Below, in pieces: positions 1 to 7,569 of a DNA stretch of 38,742 nt (its first letter is position 1; every line of letters starts with the position of its first letter). This DNA comes from a bacterium. Lineage in GTDB: Bacteria > Vulcanimicrobiota > Vulcanimicrobiia > Eremiobacterales > Eremiobacteraceae. The notes below the pieces were generated by a model that saw nothing but the letters and a program-made list of their open reading frames with translations, was not told the DNA's origin and searched no databases. Made by a program: the position numbers and the translations under genes. The stretch is from NCBI GenBank assembly GCA_902812405.1, contig CADDZI010000023.1:1-38742 (forward strand), in the 5' to 3' direction.

Positions 1-43
1 GAAATACCAGAGCCGCGAACGCGACCAGACATCCGGGGCGCAT
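1..43 (-). CDS. Start of a possible exported protein, cut by the window edge
   Basis: Reading leftwards from an ATG at 43, fourteen codons are visible before the window ends (MRPGCLVAFAALVF). They look like the start of a signal peptide: an early arginine followed by an unbroken hydrophobic run. A GGGGTGA stretch directly upstream of the ATG could serve as ribosome binding site. The gene would be divergent from the helicase gene starting at 123. Nothing can be said about function, and with so few codons this could be chance. Confidence 0.35.
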   Translation of the reverse strand, partial: MRPGCLVAFAALVF

Positions 44-122
44 GTCACCCCGGCAAAGGGCACGACATCGCACGTATCAATCAGGAAACCGACCTGCGGC
101 CGGAGAACGGTGACGGACCTGT

Positions 123-3100
123 ATGGGCCTCCTGGATGCTTTACCCGCACCCGGCATCTCCTTCGACCCGCTGATCGAACAATGGTTTATGGCGACGTTC
201 CCGCACCCAACCGAGCCGCAAATCGCGGGCTGGCCCGTCATCGCCTCCGGCCGGGATACTCTCATCTGCGCACCAACCGGTTCGGGCAAGACGCTGGCCG
301 CTTTCCTCATAGCTCTTGACCGGCTCGTGCGGATCGCACGCCACGCGCCCGCCGATGCGGTCACGGTGCTCTACGTGTCACCGCTCAAGGCACTTGTCAA
401 CGACGTTCAGCGTAACCTCGACGTGCCGCTGGCCGGCATTCAGGCGCTGGCCGCACAACAGGGAATACCCTTGGCGCCCATCCGAGTGGCGCTGCGCACG
501 GGTGATTCGACCAGCCGCGAACGCGAACGCATGCTGGCAGCCAGGCCGCACATCCTTGTCACGACGCCCGAATCACTCTCCATCCTGCTCACCGCCGCGC
601 GTTCGCGCGAGCTGCTGCAAAGCATCTCCACCGTCATCTGCGATGAGATTCACGCGGTTGTCGAGAGCAAGCGCGGTCCGCACCTAGCACTGTCGCTGGC
701 GCGGCTGGATGAACTCGTCCGGCGAGCCGGCCGGCCGCGGCCTCAACGTATCGGCCTGTCCGCCACTGTGCAGCCGATCGACGCCGTAGCTCGGTTCCTC
801 GTACCGGCGGGCGTCCAACCGAAAATCGTCGACATTGGTCATCGCCGCGACATCGACCTCTCGGTATGGGTGCCGCCCGACGAGCTGCGACCCGTTGTCT
901 CAAGCGAGCTGTGGCAAGACATCTACGACCACATGGCAGAAATCATCCGCGACCATCGTACCACGCTTGTGTTCGTGTCAACCCGCCGCCTGGCCGAGCG
1001 GGTGGCGCACAACTTGCGCCAGCGCCTTGGCGAGGGCGCCGTCATGCCGCACCACGGCAGTCTGGCCCGTCACCTGCGCATGGATACAGAACGGGCGCTC
1101 AAGGAAGGCCGGCTGCGCGCCGTCGTGGCGACCGCCTCTCTCGAACTCGGCATCGACATCGGGACGGTGGACGTCGTCATGCAGCTGGGATCGCCGCGCT
1201 CGATCGCGGTTGCCTGGCAGCGCATCGGCCGCTCCGGACATTGGGTCGGTGCAAAACCCAAAGGCATCTTCGTGCCGACAACCCGCGACGATCTCGTCGA
1301 GTGCGCAGCCCTGGTCCGCGCCCTGCGGCGGGGAGCGATGGACTCCCTCAACCCGTGCCGTGCGCCGCTTGACATTTTGGCTCAGCAGATTGTCGCCGCC
1401 TGTGCGTGTGACGACTGGGACGAGGACGAACTCTTCGCCCTTGTCCGCTCGACCGACCCCTATGCGTCGCTGCCGCGCACCGCGTTCGATGCCGTGGTCG
1501 GCATGCTATCGGACGGTGTGGCCACCGCGCGCGGGCGTGCCGGCGCCCTCCTGCACCGTGACCGCGTGCACCGCCGCCTGCGCGGGCGGCGCGGAGCGCG
1601 ACTGGCCGCCATCACGGGCGGCGGCGCGATACCCGATACCACGACCTACGCAGTCGTCGCCGAACCCGAGGGCACGGTGATCGGGACTCTGGATGAAGAT
1701 TTTGCCGTCGAAAGCATGTCGGGTGATATTTTCCTCCTGGGGACGCACTCGTGGCGCGTGCGCCGCGTCGAACAGGGTCGCGTACGGGTTGAGGACGCGG
1801 CGGGAGCGCCGCCCTCCATCCCGTTTTGGAACGGCGAGGGGCGGGGCCGCACGCGAGAACTTTCCCAGGAAGTGTCCGAGCTGCGGCTGGAGGTGGCGCG
1901 CCGCTGCGAGAGTGGCGGACGCGATCACGCGCGGGCTTACCTCGAGAGCGAGTGCGGCCTCGACCGCCTGGGAGCCGAGCAGATCGTCGATTACGTCATG
2001 GCCGGACGCTCGGTGCTGGGAGCGGTGCCCGGCACTGCATGCGTGATCGCCGAACGCTTCTTCGACGAATCCGGGGGCATGCAGCTTGTCATCCACGCAC
2101 CGTTTGGCGCGCGCATCAACCGCGCCTGGGGCTTAGCCCTGCGCAAGCGATTCTGCCGGTCGTTTAATCTGGAACTGCAGGCCGCGGCAACCGACAACGG
2201 CATCGTCATTTCCCTGTCGGAGCAGCATGCGTTCCCGCTCGAAATCATTTTCGATTTCCTCAAGACCCACACGGTGGAGGAGGTACTGACCCAGGCCCTG
2301 TTACCGTCTCCCATGTTCACGGCACGCTGGCGCTGGAACGCGCAGCGCTCGCTGACCATTCTGCGCTTTCGCGGCGGGCGGCGCCTCGCGGCGCCCCTTG
2401 CCCGGATGAAGGCCGATGATCTGCTGGCCGCGGTTTTTCCCGACCAGGCGGCCTGCCCCGAGAACCTCAGCGGCGACGTCCGCATCCCCGATCACCCGCT
2501 CGTCAACGAAACGATTGCCAACTGTCTCCACGAGGCGATGGATCTGGCGGGCTTGCAGGACATCCTGCGGGGGATCGAGCGAGGAACGGTGCGCACGCTG
2601 GCCGTCGAGACGCCGGAACCTTCGGTCTTCTCGCACGAGATTCTCAACGCCAACCCTTTCGCGTTCCTCGACGACGCCCCGCTCGAGGAACGCCGCGCCC
2701 GCGCCGTCGCCTTGCGCTCGACGCTGCGGACGAAAGGCTTTGAAGGTGGCGGCATTGTGGACCAGACGGCAATCGCGGAGGTCGCCTCCGACGTGTGGCC
2801 GGTTGTGCGTGATGCCGAGGAGTTGCATGACGCGCTGCTGACGCTCGTGGCGCTTCCTCCGGTTCCACAATGGCAAAACTGGTTTGCCGAGCTGACAAAG
2901 CAAGGGCGGGCCACGCTCCTCGACGTGCCGGGCACAGGACAGCCTATCCGGCTGTGGGTTGCCGCCGAACGGTTGCAGGCGCTCCTGGCTCTCCACACCG
3001 GAGCTGTCATTGTGCCGACCATCACCGCTCCGCCATGGGATCGCGTCGCGCCGGACGCGCCCGAGCAGGCGATGACCGAACTTGCGCGCGGCTGGCTTGA

Positions 3101-4286
3101 GTGCAGCGGCCCTCTCACTGCATCCTGGCTTGCGCGCACGTTTGGCGTGAGCGAGGATCTGGCAACGGCTGCCCTCGTGCGTCTGGAAGGCGAAGGCCAA
3201 GTGTTGCGCGGGCACTTCCTCGACCCGGCGGCCCACTGCCATGCCGACCAAACAGACCATCAAGCCTCCCCAGCTGTGGATGCGGTGCGGGAGATTTTGG
3301 CGGGAGAGGTCCAGTGGTGCAACCGGCGGGTGCTGGCACGTATCCACCGCTTGACCCTGGGTCGTTTGCGGCGCGAGATCGAGCCGGTTACGACAGTCCA
3401 GTATGAGGAATTTTTGGCCCGCTGGCAGCACCGCACCCCAACCACCCGCCTGCACGGCCTGGACGGCACCCTACAGGTCATCAAGCAGTTGCAGGGTATG
3501 GAGTTTCCCGCCGAGGCCTGGGAGCGGGAGGTTCTTCCGGCACGCGTCGCGCGCTATCGGCCCGAGTACCTGGACCGGTTGTGTGCCGCCGGCGAGGTGA
3601 TGTGGGGACGGCTTTCCCCGCATCCGGCATTGGAGGCCCGGCCGGCGGGCGGCATCAAGCGCCGCGTGCGCCCCACGCGCGTCGCCCCGGTAGCGCTATT
3701 CCTGCGCGACGACGCATCCTGGCTCGTGCCGGAACGCACGGAACGGCCTGCCGGCCTGTCTCCCGCAGCACGGGAGGTGGCCGAGGCTCTCAAGGCACTG
3801 GGCGCCTCGTTCTTCATCGACCTCGTACGGGCAACCGGGCGGCTGGCGAGCGAAGTTGAGGACGGCCTCTGGGAGTTGGTCGCCGCCGGCATGGTGACCG
3901 CAGACAGCTTTGATAACCTGCGCGCGCTGATCGACCCGAAGAGGCGGCTTGGCCTGGGGCGTCACAACCGCGCCCGGCCGCGGCATGCACTCGGGAGATG
4001 GGCGCTCGTGCGCGCTGCCGCTCGCGCACCCGAACCCGAAGCGTCCGCACGCCTGCTCTTGCAGCGCTGGGGCGTTGTCTTTCGCGACGTTGCCAAGCGC
4101 GAAACCTGCTTGCCGCCGTGGCGCGATCTCCTCGTGACGTTGCGCAGGCTGGAGGCACAAGGGGAGATCCGCGGAGGGCGATTTGTCGCGGCGTTTGTCG
4201 GCGAACAATTTGCTCTTCCTGAAGCGCTGGCTCTCTTGCGCGCGGTGCGCCGGGAGTCTTTTAACGTCGCTGCGATCGCGCAATAG
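123..4286 (+). CDS. lhr: Lhr-type large superfamily 2 ATP-dependent helicase
   Basis: This 1387-residue protein is a large helicase-related (Lhr) enzyme, an ATP-driven 3'-5' helicase that bacteria use in DNA repair. The N-terminus has a Q-motif-like PTEPQIAGW (about 29-37), Walker A APTGSGKT (50-57), a DEIH box (174-177) and an SAT motif (about 213-215). The second RecA domain has LELGIDIGTVD and QRIGRSGHW near 340-375. After the roughly 850-residue Lhr core comes a long C-terminal region with winged-helix-like segments, as in full-length Lhr (E. coli Lhr is about 1540 residues). The ATG at 123 puts the Q motif and Walker A at the usual distance; no good Shine-Dalgarno sequence precedes it (GGAG lies about 17 nt upstream). 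It converges on the DpnI-like gene with only 38 bp between them. Some bacterial lhr genes lie beside repair nucleases or ligases, so the neighbouring nucleases may or may not be functionally linked. Confidence 0.93.
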   Translation: MGLLDALPAPGISFDPLIEQWFMATFPHPTEPQIAGWPVIASGRDTLICAPTGSGKTLAAFLIALDRLVRIARHAPADAVTVLYVSPLKALVNDVQRNLDVPLAGIQALAAQQGIPLAPIRVALRTGDSTSRERERMLAARPHILVTTPESLSILLTAARSRELLQSISTVICDEIHAVVESKRGPHLALSLARLDELVRRAGRPRPQRIGLSATVQPIDAVARFLVPAGVQPKIVDIGHRRDIDLSVWVPPDELRPVVSSELWQDIYDHMAEIIRDHRTTLVFVSTRRLAERVAHNLRQRLGEGAVMPHHGSLARHLRMDTERALKEGRLRAVVATASLELGIDIGTVDVVMQLGSPRSIAVAWQRIGRSGHWVGAKPKGIFVPTTRDDLVECAALVRALRRGAMDSLNPCRAPLDILAQQIVAACACDDWDEDELFALVRSTDPYASLPRTAFDAVVGMLSDGVATARGRAGALLHRDRVHRRLRGRRGARLAAITGGGAIPDTTTYAVVAEPEGTVIGTLDEDFAVESMSGDIFLLGTHSWRVRRVEQGRVRVEDAAGAPPSIPFWNGEGRGRTRELSQEVSELRLEVARRCESGGRDHARAYLESECGLDRLGAEQIVDYVMAGRSVLGAVPGTACVIAERFFDESGGMQLVIHAPFGARINRAWGLALRKRFCRSFNLELQAAATDNGIVISLSEQHAFPLEIIFDFLKTHTVEEVLTQALLPSPMFTARWRWNAQRSLTILRFRGGRRLAAPLARMKADDLLAAVFPDQAACPENLSGDVRIPDHPLVNETIANCLHEAMDLAGLQDILRGIERGTVRTLAVETPEPSVFSHEILNANPFAFLDDAPLEERRARAVALRSTLRTKGFEGGGIVDQTAIAEVASDVWPVVRDAEELHDALLTLVALPPVPQWQNWFAELTKQGRATLLDVPGTGQPIRLWVAAERLQALLALHTGAVIVPTITAPPWDRVAPDAPEQAMTELARGWLECSGPLTASWLARTFGVSEDLATAALVRLEGEGQVLRGHFLDPAAHCHADQTDHQASPAVDAVREILAGEVQWCNRRVLARIHRLTLGRLRREIEPVTTVQYEEFLARWQHRTPTTRLHGLDGTLQVIKQLQGMEFPAEAWEREVLPARVARYRPEYLDRLCAAGEVMWGRLSPHPALEARPAGGIKRRVRPTRVAPVALFLRDDASWLVPERTERPAGLSPAAREVAEALKALGASFFIDLVRATGRLASEVEDGLWELVAAGMVTADSFDNLRALIDPKRRLGLGRHNRARPRHALGRWALVRAAARAPEPEASARLLLQRWGVVFRDVAKRETCLPPWRDLLVTLRRLEAQGEIRGGRFVAAFVGEQFALPEALALLRAVRRESFNVAAIAQ

Positions 4287-4324
4287 GCACTCGGGCGCAA
4301 ACATTCGGCGCGAGGAAAAGAAAT

Positions 4325-5104
4325 TCAGCGAGCTGTGCGCAACACGCGCTGCCAGGCTTGGCGCGCCACCATGCGATCCTCCGGCTTGGGAACGACGATG
4401 TCAACCTGGGGCAAGCCCTCCAAGTTGATCGTGCACCCGCGCCACCCCGCACGCCGCGCGCCCGCTCGCAGCGCCGTACGCGCCGTCACGCGCTTGCTGT
4501 CGATGCAACGTCCGGGGACCGCCCACACCCATTCCACGAGTCCCCGCCGGCGATCGTATTCGGCGAGCACGTAATCCGGAAGTCGTCCCGCATGGATGGC
4601 CTGGATGACCGGCCAGTAGGCCGCCCCTGTGACCGTGCCGTCGAACCTGCCATTTTTTGACTTGAGTTGGTACTCATGGTCGCAGGCCGGACAGGTGAAG
4701 TCCACAAGAGGCGTCCCGGGCACATTGCTTCGCAAACGGTCGCTCGAACACGACAGGCAGTAGAGATTTAATTCGGCCCATGTTTCAATGACCACGCGTG
4801 CGATTTGCGAGGGGCTCGCAAACCGGGCTGCCGGTGCCAGGTCCAGGAGCAGGCTTACGGCAGGGGCGCCATCCAGGCGACGGTAGCGCCCTTTGCCCAA
4901 AAACGCGATGCGCCCTTGATCGCGCAGGATTTGCAGCGTCTGCCGAATTTTCGCTTCAAGGAACCGATTGTTGGGGTACTCGCGCGCCAAACGTTCCTTG
5001 TAGGCGAGGACCGCAGCCAGCGTAAACTCGCGCGGCAACCCGGCGATCACATCCTCGACCAAGTCCTTCCACGTCTTCTTCTCTGTTCTGCGTGCTGCAC
5101 TCAC
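4325..5104 (-). CDS. DpnI-like methyl-directed restriction endonuclease with permuted domain order
   Basis: The 259-residue protein contains both domains of DpnI, the enzyme that cuts GATC when the adenine is methylated, but in reversed order. Residues 11-77 match DpnI's C-terminal winged helix (IRQTLQILRD at 54-63, then GKGRYRRL at 70-77). Residues 98-238 match DpnI's N-terminal nuclease domain. That part has a four-cysteine zinc site (C116, C119, C138, C141), an active-site aspartate (D135), QLKSKNG at 146-152 where DpnI has ELKSKKG, GAYW at 160, and RRAGWRGC at 217-224 matching DpnI's RRAGWIGC. The length equals DpnI (254). The start is a GTG at 5104 with GAGGAG eight bases upstream; an out-of-frame ATG lies between. 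It is divergent from the HNH gene (95 bp apart), and no methyltransferase gene is near. Known: DpnI reads methylated adenine with both domains. Inferred: this enzyme attacks modified foreign DNA. The glutamine at 146 leaves activity open. Confidence 0.88.
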   Translation of the reverse strand: MSAARRTEKKTWKDLVEDVIAGLPREFTLAAVLAYKERLAREYPNNRFLEAKIRQTLQILRDQGRIAFLGKGRYRRLDGAPAVSLLLDLAPAARFASPSQIARVVIETWAELNLYCLSCSSDRLRSNVPGTPLVDFTCPACDHEYQLKSKNGRFDGTVTGAAYWPVIQAIHAGRLPDYVLAEYDRRRGLVEWVWAVPGRCIDSKRVTARTALRAGARRAGWRGCTINLEGLPQVDIVVPKPEDRMVARQAWQRVLRTAR

Positions 5105-5199
5105 CGGTCATCTCCTCAGGGTCCGGAATCGGGAGCGCCCCTCCGCTGTGGCAAGAGCGTCTGCCCACCGGGGCGAACTCGCCCAGCCTGGAGGGCGGC

Positions 5200-6117
5200 A
5201 TGAAGTTCTACGTCGCCGTCACCGACAACGCTTGGTTTGATCACCTGCTGGCGCTGCACCCGCCGCCGGACGAGGTCAATTTTTGGCTGCCGGGCGGCCG
5301 GTCTGTGCGTCACGAGGTCGGGACTCCGTGGCTTTTCAAGCTGCATGCGCCGCTGAACAAGATCGCCGGCGTCGGGTACTTCACGTACTACACATCGATG
5401 CCGCTGGGGATCGTCTGGGAGGCCTTTGAAGAGCGCAACGGCGTCGGGACGCTGTCGGAGCTGCGCGACGCCGTGGCCCGGTACCGGGACGCTGCGACGA
5501 CCGTCGCGACACCTATCGGGTGCGCCGTGCTGTCGCAACCCGTGCTCTGGCAGCCGGACCAGTGGCTGGATGCCCCCGCGGACTGGTCGAAGAACATCGT
5601 CAGCGGCAAGCTGTACGATACGCGGGAGGCCGTCGGGAACGCCGTCTGGAGGGCAGTGCAACAGCGGCTCGCACCGCAGGTATCCGTCTTCCAGGAAGAG
5701 CAGCGAGGCGGCTACGGTGAACCACACCTGGTGCGTCCGCGTTTGGGCCAAGGTGCGTTCCGTCTTCTGGTGACAGATGCCTATGGTCGACGGTGTGCGG
5801 TGACGCAGGAAAGGGCGCTGCCGGTTCTTGAGGCCGCCCACATCGTGCCGTTTGCCGACCGGCCGAACCACGAGGTGCGAAACGGGCTCTTGCTACGCGC
5901 CGATCTGCACCGGCTCTTCGACAAAGGCTACGTCTCGGTGGATCCGTCGCGTCACGAATACCGCTTTGTCGTCAGCCGGAAAATTCACGAAGAGTTCGAT
6001 AACGGGCGTGACTACTACGCGCTGCACGGCCGTCGGATTGTTGTCCCTGAAAGGCCCGACCTGCGTCCAGATCCGGGGCTCCTTGAGCGGCATTTCTCCT
6101 CCATCTTTCTGGGGTAG
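5200..6117 (+). CDS. HNH endonuclease with N-terminal PUA/EVE-like domain
   Basis: This is a putative restriction endonuclease of the HNH (COG3440-like) class. Translation from the ATG at 5200, preceded by GGAGGGC, gives 305 residues; an open frame runs back to 5092 but lacks a signal for initiation. The N-terminal 100 residues (MKFYVAVTDNAWFDHLL, then FKLHAPLNKIAGVGYF and MPLGIVWEAFEERNG) resemble the small sensor domain found in this family, related in pattern to PUA/EVE/ASCH folds that in other nucleases read modified bases. The C-terminal HNH site comprises C199, AAHI with H214, N228 in NGLLLR and H237 in DLHRLFD. The gene is divergent from the DpnI-like gene and probably shares its promoter region. 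There is no methyltransferase or specificity subunit, which suits a modification-dependent enzyme. Target and activity are inferred. Confidence 0.85.
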   Translation: MKFYVAVTDNAWFDHLLALHPPPDEVNFWLPGGRSVRHEVGTPWLFKLHAPLNKIAGVGYFTYYTSMPLGIVWEAFEERNGVGTLSELRDAVARYRDAATTVATPIGCAVLSQPVLWQPDQWLDAPADWSKNIVSGKLYDTREAVGNAVWRAVQQRLAPQVSVFQEEQRGGYGEPHLVRPRLGQGAFRLLVTDAYGRRCAVTQERALPVLEAAHIVPFADRPNHEVRNGLLLRADLHRLFDKGYVSVDPSRHEYRFVVSRKIHEEFDNGRDYYALHGRRIVVPERPDLRPDPGLLERHFSSIFLG

Positions 6118-6202
6118 CCGACCCGCTCGGGTGGCATCGCGCCCTGCTTGGGACCGACCCCAGATTTCAAGCGCGAACCTTCCGTCGGTTGCGCACGCGC
6201 GA

Positions 6203-6222
6203 CGGTCGGCCAAGGCCGACCG
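6203..6222. repeat. Palindrome, GGTCGGCC-AA-GGCCGACC core (copy A)
   Basis: A perfect inverted repeat, CGGTCGGCC-AA-GGCCGACCG, is followed by the flank GCTACGG. It lies between the convergent HNH and M42 genes. The same core and the same GCTACG flank recur at 6301-6326, and related palindromes lie at 10827, 10888 and 17202. Confidence 0.8.
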
Positions 6223-6280
6223 CTACGGACAGTGCGTTGCGTGAAGGGTGCACGAGCACACGGGCGCATGACGGCGCAGC

Positions 6281-6335
6281 GTTCTCTCGGTCGCGCAAGC
6301 GCGGTCGGCCAAGGCCGACCGCTACGAGTTTTTCT
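6281..6335 (+). repeat. Nested palindrome (copy B), possible terminator of the HNH gene
   Basis: The copy opens with GTTCTCTCGGTCGCGCAAGC and continues into a complete GGTCGGCC-AA-GGCCGACC palindrome, then GCTACGAG and five T residues (6330-6334). It looks as if the second palindrome type has replaced the right arm of the first. A GC-rich stem followed at short distance by a T run could end transcription of the HNH gene; the opposite strand has no T run, so it would serve the M42 gene less well. Confidence 0.7.
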
Positions 6336-6348
6336 TGCGAACCGAGGC

Positions 6349-7476
6349 TTAGGGGCCTGACCGCCACGAGGGGTCGTCGATCAACCCTTCGACGATGCGG
6401 ATCATCGCCTTGAGGTCGCCGAGATCGATGACTTCCATCGAGTGCGAGTACCGGATGGGAATGCCAAACGGGATGACGGCGGTTGTCTCACTCCAGAAGT
6501 TCTCGCCGTCGTTGCCGCCGCCGGTGGCGCCGATTTGCAGCGGGATTCCACGCCGCCGCGCCCAAGCCAGAATGCGCCGATTCCACTCCGGTGGGCTGAG
6601 ATTGCTCTGGTCCAGCGCCCGCATCACCGCCCCCTGACCCAACGGCGCATACGCTTGCTGCGGATTCTCCAGCGGCGTATCGGACGTCACGAACATGTCC
6701 ACCGGGAAGACAAAGTCTGGCTGCAGAGCTTTGGAGACGGCCCGTGCGCCGCGGGTGCCCAGCTCCTCCTGCACCGACCAGACGAACGTCACCGTCCCTT
6801 TGACCGCCTCGGGATTGAGACGCCGCACCGCCTCCACCAGGCTCGTACAGCCGAAACGGTCATCCATGGAACGCGCGGCATAGCGGGAACCCGCGAGGTG
6901 GTAGAGGTGCTTTTGGATGGTAATGGTATCGAGGAGCCGGATACCGAGTGCTTCGACCTGTGCGCGGGACGATGCACCGACATCCACGTAGATGGAAGAA
7001 AACGTAAAGGGAGGCTCTTCGCGACCGGTGAGGTGAATGGATTTGGTCGCCACGACGCCTGGGACATCGCCGCTCGCGGTATGCACCAACACAAAGCGTC
7101 CCTCAAAGATTTCAGGCCAAAAGCCGCCTGCAGGTTCGACCCGGAGGTAGCCGTCGGGGGTGATTCCCGTAACGTACAGTCCAATTTCGTCCATATGTGC
7201 GATGAAGAGCATGCTCGGTTCGCCGTGACCCACTTGGAGTATGAGGTTTCCCATCGCATCCGTGCGGGGGTGTGCCCATGACGGAAGCAGGGACGCCACG
7301 GCTGCCCGTACCGGCCCTTCGCTGCCGCTGACGCCATAGGTCGTCACAAGACGCCGCAGGACATCCAGTGTCGAGAGATCGTCGGCCCGGGCCGCCGACG
7401 GCAGCGTCGCGATAGCCACGACCCCAGCAAGGCACAGTGTCCAGGCGCATACCGTTAGGAACATACGTTTCAGCAT
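6349..7476 (-). CDS. M42-family metallo-aminopeptidase with a signal peptide
   Basis: The 375-residue protein belongs to peptidase family M42 (glutamyl aminopeptidase / deblocking aminopeptidase), two-metal exopeptidases. All expected metal ligands and catalytic residues are in place: H94 and D96 in AHMDEIG, D205-D206 in SMDDRFG, E237-E238 in VQEELG, D260 in FPVDMF, and H345 in RYSHSMEV. The start at 7476 gives MLKRMFLTVCAWTLCLAG followed by SAARADD, a clear Sec signal peptide with a likely cut after ARA at about residue 31. The open frame continues further upstream but overlaps the divergent propeller gene and carries no conserved sequence. Most characterised M42 enzymes are cytosolic dodecamers, so export is unusual. 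It is convergent with the HNH gene and divergent from the propeller gene. Confidence 0.9.
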   Translation of the reverse strand: MLKRMFLTVCAWTLCLAGVVAIATLPSAARADDLSTLDVLRRLVTTYGVSGSEGPVRAAVASLLPSWAHPRTDAMGNLILQVGHGEPSMLFIAHMDEIGLYVTGITPDGYLRVEPAGGFWPEIFEGRFVLVHTASGDVPGVVATKSIHLTGREEPPFTFSSIYVDVGASSRAQVEALGIRLLDTITIQKHLYHLAGSRYAARSMDDRFGCTSLVEAVRRLNPEAVKGTVTFVWSVQEELGTRGARAVSKALQPDFVFPVDMFVTSDTPLENPQQAYAPLGQGAVMRALDQSNLSPPEWNRRILAWARRRGIPLQIGATGGGNDGENFWSETTAVIPFGIPIRYSHSMEVIDLGDLKAMIRIVEGLIDDPSWRSGP

Positions 7477-7569
7477 CTCATTCAGGTCCCCATGACGTGT
7501 CGCGATGATACCCGCATTTATCTGTCGGAGGCGGAAGGTCCGCCTGTCTGCGTGAGCATACACTCCCCC

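Noticed and set aside
2301-3455. Long open frame (384 codons) on the minus strand inside the helicase gene
   Set aside because: Antisense shadow of the GC-rich helicase codons; no recognisable domain.
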